DNA from: Cinnamomum chago | Lineage: Eukaryota; Streptophyta; Magnoliopsida; Laurales; Lauraceae | Direction of reading: 5' to 3' | DNA length: 64,000 bases | Assembly (NCBI GenBank): GCA_038049695.1 | Contig: CP142460.1 | Coordinates: 33,514,001-33,578,000, forward strand | In this document: in pieces, positions 1-9,253 of the stretch | How the letters are laid out: the number at the start of each line of letters is the position of its first letter | Position numbering within the stretch: the stretch's first letter is position 1 | The notes under the pieces: model-generated | Database searches by the model: none | Seen by the model: only the letters and a program-made list of their open reading frames with translations | Told to the model about the DNA's origin: nothing | Position numbers and translations under genes: made by a program

Positions 1-1433
1 CGGTGATAGAGGACATAGCTTCTTGTGATTGCCATCTTGCCAGTTCCCGATTCCTTGGATACCCTACATGTTTTATATTGCTTACTTGCTTTCCGATAAA
101 TGATTCATTTCCTTTATAAAAGTTGTTATTTAAACAAGTGTTAATATTCTCCAATGTAAATTCAGTTATTGTTATATTGTCTTCTATTCTTTGTACCCGC
201 ACATGTTTTAAATGAATGCCGGTTGGGTGAATAACCATGCTTTTACATATGTTTCAAACGATCAATGATTTTGCTAGATTTATATGATTACACATGTTTT
301 AAAAGAATACCCGAATTGTTAAATATCCGTGCTTTGTTGTAAATGACATTTGGTTTGTCAGATATCTATGTTCATACCTGTTTTTAAATGAATACCCGAA
401 TTGTCAAATACCCATGCTTTGAAATATGTTTCAAATGACACTTGTTTTGCCAGATCACTGTGTTTATACCGGTTTCAAATGAATATCCGATTTGTTAAAT
501 ATCCCTGCTTTGAGATATGTTTTAAATGAACACCCGGTTTTATTAAATATCTGTATTTTCACATATCTTTCAAATGGACTTTGGTTTTGCCAGACTGCTA
601 TGGATACCTGATTTGTTGCATACTTGTGTTTTTACTTAAGTTTCAAATGAACGTTTGTTTTGTCAAACCACTATATTTATACATGTTTTAGACGAACACC
701 CGATTGTCAAATATCTATGATTATAGATGATGTAAATGAACACATGTTTTATTAGATATTCATGTTTTACCCGTGCTTGAAATGAATACAGGTTTTCCCG
801 AGATTCCCGACTTTTGCACCCGTTTAATTATATGCAGCATTTGATCGAGTATCATGATTTATCTTATGTTTTATTCTTCAGTATATTTGTTATCTTTTCA
901 TCCACCTGCCAGACCGTCGTGTCTGACCCACTGCTTTTGGTACTCAGGTTCAGATTTCCTCGCCCCGAGTTGAGTGTTTTTGTTGGCTGTGGAGCCATGC
1001 CTTGCAGGTTGGTTTGTCGGCTATGTCATGTAGACATTGAGCTTGACATCGGAGCTACGTCACATTTGGGTAGTAGTTTATAGCTTATTGTTGTATGGCT
1101 TTTATTAGCCTTTTCTTGGGATTCTTAATTAATGTACATTGATAATTGTAACTTGAACATATTTGGGAATGTAATATCCTGTTACCGTGAGCTCTGTAAT
1201 TTATTGTGATGGTTACTCCAGTCTGATATGATTCTTGATATAATAGCTATGTGCTAAAGGTTGAGTGCGACGCGGAATCCGATGGCCACGGACTTCGGGT
1301 CGCAACGCCACAAATGCTTCCGCAAAATATTCAGAATGTGTTGTCTTCACACACGCGGATCCTGGGAGAAGTAAATTACATTTATGCTTAATCCCATTTC
1401 CCGCCCCCGAGGTTTCGGTTCGGGGGCGTGACA
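1..1433 (+). repeat. LTR1 of the array (3' part only)
   Basis: The window opens inside an LTR; base 1 matches base 5981 of LTR2. It ends in GCGTGACA at 1426-1433, directly before a primer site. It carries G at 1189, as do LTR2 and LTR3, where LTR4 and LTR5 have C. No gene is seen. The short open frames at 814-1083 and 1265-1462 recur only because the LTR is repeated. Confidence 0.93.
183..800 (+). repeat. Degenerate minisatellite inside the LTR
   Basis: About ten imperfect units of roughly 50-60 bp run through this AT-rich stretch. Each pairs a CATGTTTTAAATGAA-like half with a CCCGAATTGTCAAATAT-like half. The same block recurs in LTR2 to LTR5 at about 6163-6780, 12144-12761, 18111-18728 and 24078-24695. 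Units differ much more within one LTR than the same unit differs between LTRs, so the minisatellite predates the array. Confidence 0.75.
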
Positions 1434-1436
1434 GAC

Positions 1437-1448
1437 TGGTATCAGAGC
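1437..1448 (+). promoter_or_regulatory. Primer binding site, internal 1
   Basis: TGGTATCAGAGC begins three bases after LTR1 and complements the 3' end of plant initiator methionine tRNA, the usual primer for minus-strand synthesis. Confidence 0.93.
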
Positions 1449-1606
1449 GGGCAGGTTTCTAGGAAATAAAACACTCAGGAACCTTAAGACGTGTGGTGAG
1501 GACTCGTTTTCTTTTGTCTAGTTAGTGTTTCTGTGAGTTTGTGCCTGTTTTTCTTCTAGTGGGGGAGACTATTTTGTCTCCTTTTCTTGTCCTTGTTGTT
1601 AGAGAA

Positions 1607-1643
1607 TTTGGGGGACCAAATTCTTTCTAGTGGGGGAGAATTT
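1607..1643 (+). repeat. PPT-like sequence duplicated near the primer site
   Basis: This stretch (TTTGGGGGACCAAATTC, then CTAGTGGGGGAGAATTT) closely parallels the authentic 3' end of the internal domain at 3241-3275 (TTTGGAGGACCAAATG, then CTAAGGGGGGGAGGATG). A half copy of the purine part lies at 1556-1581. The same arrangement is in every unit. It suggests that PPT-proximal sequence was joined beside the PBS by template switching when this non-autonomous element formed. Confidence 0.6.
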
Positions 1644-3260
1644 AGTGTCTCCGCACCCACATTTAGTTCCTTTTCCTTATTTTCGCGCCAGAGAGTCGGA
1701 GTTTTGTGGACCTAGCAGGTGTTTCTCGAAGAACTTTTGCAGAGTCTTCAGCTTTTGGATGTCACAGATGGAGCTAGAGAAGGAATTTGCGACCAATTGT
1801 TTGTCAGTAAGGAATGTGAGCAGCATATGGAGACCCAATTACAGATGATCGTGTACCGTCAGAGGATTCGTCAGGCAAGTAAGTGTGGATTTTTGGAAAA
1901 ACTTGGATTACTTTCCTAAGTCAGAAGACTCCATAGGCCAGATAAGTGGTGGATTTTATGAGGTTTGAGGTGAATTTTCAGTGGTGCAGCTTCAAAAGAT
2001 GTGAAAAGTTAGAAATTTCTTGAGTATTGATGAGCTTGTGACGGAGAATTGTTTGAGGATGTTTAACAGTTGCAGTTATGATGATGAGTCAACTCGGCAG
2101 GATATGTCAGTGGATGGTTAAAAACATAGGAAATTAGTTTTCAGCAGCAGTGTAGAGAGTTATATGTGGAATTGATTGTTACTTGATCACATGATGAGAA
2201 GATTTAGTGGACTTTACCGACTTGTAGAACATCAGTTTGGGGCAGAGTACAGATACGAGCAGAAGAATCATCACCTATGGGCAATGACAGTTGAAGGATT
2301 CAGAGAAGAATGAATTTGACAGAAGCACACCTCACGAAGTTTGGACAAGTGGAGTAGCATGACAGTTAAAGTGTGGACGGGTCTAGTCAGAGTTGGAAAC
2401 TTACAGAGCTGTGAACCTTGTGTTTTGATGAGCAGATAGAGATGAGTGAAGTGTTCAGAGGACCGTTCAAACATTTGATTGGATCAGCTTGGCATATGAA
2501 GGAGTGACAGATTTCCAAGTCATTCACCTTGAAGATCGTGCATTGGCAGGAGACCTAATTTCGACAACTTTGGCAGAAATGACAGAAGAGTACAGAGGAC
2601 TGGACGACATTGCCTAAAGTAAGAGATATCTGGTAGTACTCAGCGCCACCAATTTTTCGAAGCCAAGGACAGATAGGAGAATAAGGCAATATTTTAGGGT
2701 AAAGACATGTCTAAGACCGACAGAAACCGACTATTGTGCAGTGGATCAAGAGCAACGAACAGAAACAGTTAGAGCTTCAAATGTTGAAGAATGGTGAAAG
2801 GACAAGCATGATTGTGTCAGAGACTGATTGCTGTGCAATGGATCAGGAGCACCGAGCAGCAAGAGTTAGAGTTAGCAAGAGTTCACATTGAAGATGGTGC
2901 AATTGACATGAGACCCTAGCTTCGACAGTTGTGATGAAGTCGACAGAATTGTTCCAAGAATTGTCGGCACCAGAATGGCTAGGACCGAGAGACTTGGTGG
3001 AACTTTGAAGGAGTCAGAGACGGCAAATTCCTTGAGCAGTAAGATTGGTAGAGCAGTAACAGATTTGAGCCAGTGGTGGAATGTCTGACAACTGTTGATG
3101 GTTGACCGAGGAGTTCTACAGCGAGGATGACCCAGTGAGTCCAGTGCTTCCGAGAGGACCAGTTGGAGTAGTCGTTTGAGGTTTTTCTTTTCGAAGTGTG
3201 GGATTGATGTCCCCACTTGTTTTTGAGTTTGTTTAGTTCATTTGGAGGACCAAATGTTCT

Positions 3261-3273
3261 AAGGGGGGGAGGA
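3261..3273 (+). promoter_or_regulatory. Polypurine tract, internal 1
   Basis: AAGGGGGGGAGGA lies directly against the TG that opens LTR2, the expected position of the plus-strand primer. Confidence 0.92.
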
Positions 3274-3679
3274 TGTGAGAACCCGACCCCTGATCTCTTG
3301 GATTAGTGTTGTTTTATTTGTGGATTAGTTTCTTTTAGTGGGATTAGTATTTGTTGGGTTGAGTTTGTGAGCTAGAATGGTTTTTCTTCTAGTTTTGGGC
3401 TTTTTAGTGCTTTGGTAGCTTGTGGGGCCCTTTGGGGGTTCCCTTTTCGGCTTTGCATTTACTTGTGAGATTTTCCCGATTTGTTTCGTATTGTGTTTTT
3501 GGCCCGTTGCATTCATCTTGAGGAATCATACAACTTTCATGTTGATCCCGTATCCATTTGAGAACCCGAAACCCGATTTCTTGGCGTTGAGGGCAAAACA
3601 GTCTTTTCACACCAAATCTGTACCCAAAACTTGATATTCCCGAAACCCACGAAACATATACTTTTTGGAAACTAGATAT

Positions 3680-3710
3680 TTCGACGAACATTTCTTCCTT
3701 CTTCGTCGAA
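3680..3710 (+). other. Conserved stem-loop in the LTR
   Basis: Perfect 9-bp arms TTCGACGAA (3680-3688) and TTCGTCGAA (3702-3710) enclose a 13-base loop. Identical copies are at 9660, 15641 and 21608. The diverged relatives keep the GACGA/TCGTC core around 32438, 35361 and 63641 although their loops differ. Retention of the pairing suggests a structural or protein-binding role; this is inference. Confidence 0.6.
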
Positions 3711-4629
3711 TTCATCCGAGGACCCGAGAGAGATGATTTCCGCCAAGTTAGTTCCTTAAGTTGTGGGACCCTTCCCCTTCCTTCTCCATTTTCATGTTCC
3801 AGCACAACCATTGAGTCTAGGGTTTTCCTTGCTCCCTCTTCTTCTTCTTGCTTCCCATCACTCAATCCACTTCCAAGCTTGCACCAAGAAGAGATTGGAG
3901 GCCACCATCTTCTTCATCTCCTTGAGAACTTTCTTTCCATAGCTTTTGTGGAGCTCACCAACCATTACAAGATTCCCTTAGAGCTTACCATTTCCATTAG
4001 AGGACCTTACAAGTAAGTGTTCCTCTTCATCTTCTAGATTTGTAATCTTCTAGCCTTAGAGAAGCTCCACCTTGATTATTGAATGGTTTCATTGTCATTT
4101 CATTGTTTAACCCATTTTAGGGCTTTTTTGGGGGTTTTTTTGTAGAAATTGTTAATCTTGAGCTTGAGAAGTGATTAGGAGCTTGATTTGCTTGATTAGA
4201 GTCAAAGGCAAGTGGATGATTGGATCGTTTTTATTATTAACATGTTTTGTGAGCAAAATCTTGTTTCATTAAGGGTTTTGGTGATTTTAGTGGTTGTCTT
4301 TACTATGATTAATATGGATTTCGAAATGTGCTTATTGATGAGTTTATTTCCCTCTTGTTCATGCTTGGAAAATGTATGCATCATATTGTCAAGGTTTCAA
4401 ATGATTTCACATGAATGAGTTTCCTTCTCCTTGAGCTTTGTTGTGAATGGAAAGAATGGAAAGGGCGGAACTTGAAATGAGGAGCTCTTTAGCTCATATT
4501 ATTGTCTTGGAAACATGTATTTTAGTCTTCTTGCTCATAGTTCTATGTGATGGTTTATGTGTTGGAAAGGAAAGGAAAAAGGAAGAGAAAGAGGACAGCT
4601 GAACTGGTTCGGAACCCATTTCTGGACAG

Positions 4630-4775
4630 TTCGCTCGAGCGACCATGACAGTTCGCTCGAGCGACCTTTCCAGGAAAGGATTCGGGCATTTCCAGTAACT
4701 TGGTCGCTCGAACGCATTTTAATAACCGCTCGACCGATGGGTTCGCTCGAGCGAACTCTTCGATTCGCTCGAGCG
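4630..4775 (+). promoter_or_regulatory. TCGA-palindrome cluster in LTR2
   Basis: Four TCGCTCGAGCGA palindromes plus diverged variants sit in 146 bp. The best is GTTCGCTCGAGCGAAC at 4741-4756, a perfect 16-bp palindrome. The cluster is CpG-rich in an AT-rich LTR and precedes TATATA at 4866. It may be an enhancer or binding-site array; that role is inferred. Confidence 0.65.
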
Positions 4776-5302
4776 ATGCGGTCTGCCTGGCATGGGTCAC
4801 GCTGGTACAAAAATTTGATATTGTTTATTTTTGGAAACCTTTGGGCTTTCTATGAGTCCTAGGGGTATATACCTTAGTGTTAAGACCAATTACGCCCTAA
4901 TCTAAGGTCTTTAAGACTAGGGAACTAAAAGAAAAGAATGGTGTTGATTTAGACACTAATTCGTGGTTTTAGGTGGGACCCTGACTACCCTTTTTGGACT
5001 GTTTGGACCATGTGTGAGAATGTCTTGAGCCGACACGCCTCACGGTTGGTTCGGTGGCATCGAAGTTCAATCCATTTCAATCTTGAACGGGATGGAACGA
5101 CGCGATATCTTCTTTATATCTAAACACAAGTCTTTCCCTTGGTTATCGCGAATTCTATTCCTTTCGGTAACTGAATAGGTTGCTCGATGTTTCCGGATTA
5201 ATGTCATGCCTAGGATGGACCGTTGATAATCTTGATTTTTGCTATTGTAACATCTAGTGCTACCCATAAGCTCATGTTAAGTTTTGAAAACAGTAAAAGT
5301 GC

Positions 5303-5319
5303 ATAAGGAGCCCGGAATG
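5303..5319 (+). promoter_or_regulatory. Conserved ATAAGGAGCCCGGAATG motif, possible core promoter relic
   Basis: The same motif occurs on the minus strand in LTR iii (34255-34239) and LTR iv (about 62254-62238). There it is preceded to give TATATAAGG or TGTATAAGG, which look like TATA boxes. In the array LTR the leading bases read GCATAAGG, so the box may be weakened here. Confidence 0.4.
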
Positions 5320-5487
5320 TCTTCGAACTCAAGGAGTACCAAGTAATGATTATGATCGACATACGGGACCCCTATTCACTTAAATAGATCTTGAAATTAA
5401 TGCTTTTTCCCGAAATTGTTATAGTTCATTGTTTCACCTCATTTCCCGAGATTTGCATCACATGACTTGTTTTCCCGAAAGCATTGG

Positions 5488-5716
5488 AGTTACTCTAGTA
5501 ACAGTTATTTGTTCCGTAGTGCATTGCATCACATGATATGACAGTGTGCCTTGTGCACCCCGTTTTACCCATTTATTTATTGTACTTGATTTACTTGTAT
5601 TGAAGTTACACTAGTAACAGTTATTTGTCCCGAATGTATTGCCCGATATGAAGTGACAGTGTGCCCTTGAGCACCCCCGTTTTACCCGTTTATTTACTGT
5701 ACTTGATTTACTTGCA
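5488..5716 (+). repeat. 116-bp tandem duplication inside the LTR
   Basis: Two imperfect copies start at 5488 and 5604, each opening with AGTTACnCTAGTAACAG and closing near GTACTTGATTTACTTG. Equivalent pairs occur in LTR3, LTR4 and LTR5. Confidence 0.8.
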
Positions 5717-5828
5717 TATGTCTCGATTGGTTTTGACCTATGAGTCGGCATCACTAAGCTTGGATACCTTGTCGGTTTGATCCACCGACTTGGAAATCCC
5801 TCTCCCGTCCCGCCAGCTGCAGTTTGGA

Positions 5829-5889
5829 TCCCGATACCCGGTTATTACCGTGGTCCCGTCCCGATACCCGGTTCGCTACCGTGGTCCCG
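5829..5889 (+). repeat. 30-bp tandem duplication inside the LTR
   Basis: TCCCGATACCCGGTT followed by ACCGTGGTCCCG occurs twice, from 5829 and 5859. The diverged relatives keep recognisable parts (near 33830 and 61810, reverse strand). Confidence 0.8.
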
Positions 5890-7416
5890 TTCCCGTATAT
5901 TTATATTGTATATATGATTTGCGTTGAGTCTCCTCACCTTGTGTGACTGAGACCAACATCCCGTTATACTCTTGTCACTTCGGTGATAGAGGACATAGCT
6001 TCTTGTGATTGCCATCTTGCCAGTTCCCGATTCCTTGGATACCCTACATGTTTTATATTGCTTACTTGCTTTCCGATAAATGATTCATTTCCTTTATAAA
6101 AGTTGTTATTTAAACAAGTGTTAATATTCTCCAATGTAAATTCAGTTATTGTTATATTGTCTTCTATTCTTTGTACCCGCACATGTTTTAAATGAATGCC
6201 GGTTGGGTGAATAACCATGCTTTTACATATGTTTCAAACGATCAATGATTTTGCTAGATTTATATGATTACACATGTTTTAAAAGAATACCCGAATTGTT
6301 AAATATCCGTGCTTTGTTGTAAATGACATTTGGTTTGTCAGATATCTATGTTCATACCTGTTTTTAAATGAATACCCGAATTGTCAAATACCCATGCTTT
6401 GAAATATGTTTCAAATGACACTTGTTTTGCCAGATCACTGTGTTTATACCGGTTTCAAATGAATATCCGATTTGTTAAATATCCCTGCTTTGAGATATGT
6501 TTTAAATGAACACCCGGTTTTATTAAATATCTGTATTTTCACATATCTTTCAAATGGACTTTGGTTTTGCCAGACTGCTATGGATACCTGATTTGTTGCA
6601 TACTTGTGTTTTTACTTAAGTTTCAAATGAACGTTTGTTTTGTCAAACCACTATATTTATACATGTTTTAGACGAACACCCGATTGTCAAATATCTATGA
6701 TTATAGATGATGTAAATGAACACATGTTTTATTAGATATTCATGTTTTACCCGTGCTTGAAATGAATACAGGTTTTCTCGAGATTCCCGACTTTTGCACC
6801 CGTTTAATTATATGCAGCATTTGATCGAGTATCATGATTTATCTTATGTTTTATTCTTCAGTATATTTGTTATCTTTTCATCCACCTGCCAGACCGTCGT
6901 GTCTGACCCACTGCTTTTGGTACTCAGGTTCAGATTTCCTCGCCCCGAGTTGAGTGTTTTTGTTGGCTGTGGAGCCATGCCTTGCAGGTTGGTTTGTCGG
7001 CTATGTCATGTAGACATTGAGCTTGACATCGGAGCTACGTCACATTTGGGTAGTAGTTTATAGCTTATTGTTGTATGGCTTTTATTAGCCTTTTCTTGGG
7101 ATTCTTAATTAATGTACATTGATAATTGTAACTTGAACATATTTGGGAATGTAATATCCTGTTACCGTGAGCTCTGTAATTTATTGTGATGGTTACTCCA
7201 GTCTGATATGATTCTTGATATAATAGCTATGTGCTAAAGGTTGAGTGCGACGCGGAATCCGATGGCCACGGACTTCGGGTCGCAACGCCACAAATGCTTC
7301 CGCAAAATATTCAGAATGTGTTGTCTTCACACACGCGGATCCTGGGAGAAGTAAATTACATTTATGCTTAATCCCATTTCCCGCCCCCGAGGTTTCGGTT
7401 CGGGGGCGTGACAGAC

Positions 7417-7428
7417 TGGTATCAGAGC
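7417..7428 (+). promoter_or_regulatory. Primer binding site, internal 2
   Basis: TGGTATCAGAGC lies three bases after the end of LTR2. Confidence 0.93.
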
Positions 7429-9240
7429 GGGCAGGTTTCTAGGAAATAAAACACTCAGGAACCTTAAGACGTGTGGTGAGGACTCGTTTTCTTTTGTCTA
7501 GTTAGTGTTTCTGTGAGTTTGTGCCTGTTTTTCTTCTAGTGGGGGAGACTATTTTGTCTCCTTTTCTTGTCCTTGTTGTTAGAGAATTTGGGGGACCAAA
7601 TTCTTTCTAGTGGGGGAGAATTTAGTGTCTCCGCACCCACATTTAGTTCCTTTTCCTTATTTTCGCGCCAGAGAGTCGGAGTTTTGTGGACCTAGCAGGT
7701 GTTTCTCGAAGAACTTTTGCAGAGTCTTCAGCTTTTGGATGTCACAGATGGAGCTAGAGAAGGAATTTGCGACCAATTGTTTGTCAGTAAGGAATGTGAG
7801 CAGCATATGGAGACCCAATTACAGATGATCGTGTACCGTCAGAGGATTCGTCAGGCAAGTAAGTGTGGATTTTTGGAAAAACTTGGATTACTTTCCTAAG
7901 TCAGAAGACTCCATAGGCCAGATAAGTGGTGGATTTTATGAGGTTTGAGGTGAATTTTCAGTGGTGCAGCTTCAAAAGATGTGAAAAGTTAGAAATTTAT
8001 TGAGTATTGATGAGCTTGTGACGGAGAATTGTTTGAGGATGTTTAACAGTTGCAGTTATGATGATGAGTCAACTCGGCAGGATATGTCAGTGGATGGTTA
8101 AAAACATAGGAAATTAGTTTTCAGCAGCAGTGTAGAGAGTTATATGTGGAATTGATTGTTACTTGATCACATGATGAGAAGATTTAGTGGACTTTACCGA
8201 CTTGTAGAACATCAGTTTGGGGCAGAGTACAGATACGAGCAGAAGAATCATCACCTATGGGCAATGACAGTTGAAGGATTCAGAGAAGAATGAATTTGAC
8301 AGAAGCACACCTCACGAAGTTTGGACAAGTGGAGTAGCATGACAGTTAAAGTGTGGACGGGTCTAGTCAGAGTTGGAAACTTACAGAGCTGTGAACCTTG
8401 TGTTTTGATGAGCAGATAGAGATGAGTGAAGTGTTCAGAGGACCGTTCAAACATTTGATTGGATCAGCTTGGCATATGAAGGAGTGACAGATTTCCAAGT
8501 CATTCACCTTGAAGATCGTGCATTGGCAGGAGACCTAATTTCGACAACTTTGGCAGAAATGACAGAAGAGTACAGAGGACTGGACGACATTGCCTAAAGT
8601 AAGAGATATCTGGTAGTACTCAGCGCCACCAATTTTTCGAAGCCAAGGACAGATAGGAGAATAAGGCAATATTTTAGGGTAAAGACATGTCTAAGACCGA
8701 CAGAAACCGACTATTGTGCAGTGGATCAAGAGCAACGAACAGAAACAGTTAGAGCTTCAAATGTTGAAGAATGGTGAAAGGACAAGCATGATTGTGTCAG
8801 AGACTGATTGCTGTGCAATGGATCAGGAGCACCGAGCAGCAAGAGTTAGAGTTAGCAAGAGTTCACATTGAAGATGGTGCAATTGACATGAGACCCTAGC
8901 TTCGACAGTTGTGATGAAGTCGACAGAATTGTTCCAAGAATTGTCGGCACCAGAATGGCTAGGACCGAGAGACTTGGTGGAACTTTGAAGGAGTCAGAGA
9001 CGGCAAATTCCTTGAGCAGTAAGATTGGTAGAGCAGTAACAGATTTGAGCCAGTGGTGGAATGTCTGACAACTGTTGATGGTTGACCGAGGAGTTCTACA
9101 GCGAGGATGACCCAGTGAGTCCAGTGCTTCCGAGAGGACCAGTTGGAGTAGTCGTTTGAGGTTTTTCTTTTCGAAGTGTGGGATTGATGTCCCCACTTGT
9201 TTTTGAGTTTGTTTAGTTCATTTGGAGGACCAAATGTTCT

Positions 9241-9253
9241 AAGGGGGGGAGGA
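9241..9253 (+). promoter_or_regulatory. Polypurine tract, internal 2
   Basis: AAGGGGGGGAGGA abuts the start of LTR3. Confidence 0.92.

Larger units (their letters stand above)
1434..3273 (+). mobile_element. Internal domain 1, non-coding
   Basis: It lies between the end of LTR1 and the start of LTR2 and is 1840 bp long. It has a primer site at the left end and a purine tract at the right end. All frames are broken by many stops; the longest open frame is the 114-codon antisense one at 2872-3216, with no recognisable domain. Partial direct repeats occur (around 2528 and 2885; around 2735 and 2832). The sequence could be a heavily decayed coding region or captured DNA; I cannot tell which. Base 2019 is C, shared with internal 4, whereas internals 2 and 3 have A. 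Confidence 0.85.
3274..7413 (+). repeat. LTR2 of the array (complete, 4140 bp)
   Basis: It starts TGTGAGAACCCG after a purine tract and ends GCGTGACA before a primer site. At 4140 bp it is more than twice the internal domain. Sub-features in order: stem-loop near 3680, TCGA palindrome cluster 4630-4775, TATATA at 4866-4871, the conserved ATAAGGAGCCCGGAATG motif at 5303-5319, a 116-bp tandem duplication from 5488, a 30-bp duplication from 5829 and the minisatellite from about 6163. The antisense open frame 3404-3865 (153 codons) recurs in every copy, but I treat it as non-coding. Confidence 0.95.
7414..9253 (+). mobile_element. Internal domain 2, non-coding
   Basis: It is 1840 bp, near-identical to internal 1 and lacks recognisable coding capacity. 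The primer site is at 7417-7428 and the purine tract at 9241-9253. It has A at 7999, shared with internal 3 but not with internals 1 and 4. Confidence 0.85.

Noticed and set aside
814..1919. Short plus-strand open frames near the end of the LTR and in the internal domain (814-1083, 1265-1462, 1630-1848, 1719-1919)
   Set aside because: They cross LTR, PBS and PPT-like sequences, are short, and contain no recognisable Gag or zinc knuckle.
3404..3865. Antisense 153-codon open frame conserved in every complete array LTR (also 9384-9845, 15365-15826, 21332-21793), with partial similarity in LTRs iii and iv
   Set aside because: It is conserved because the LTR is repeated. In solo LTR iii the frame has stops, and there is no domain or signal, so I treat it as LTR sequence and not a gene.
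4630..4775. Palindrome cluster as a CRISPR array
   Set aside because: Spacers are irregular and not unique, units vary, the host is eukaryotic and the cluster is part of an LTR.
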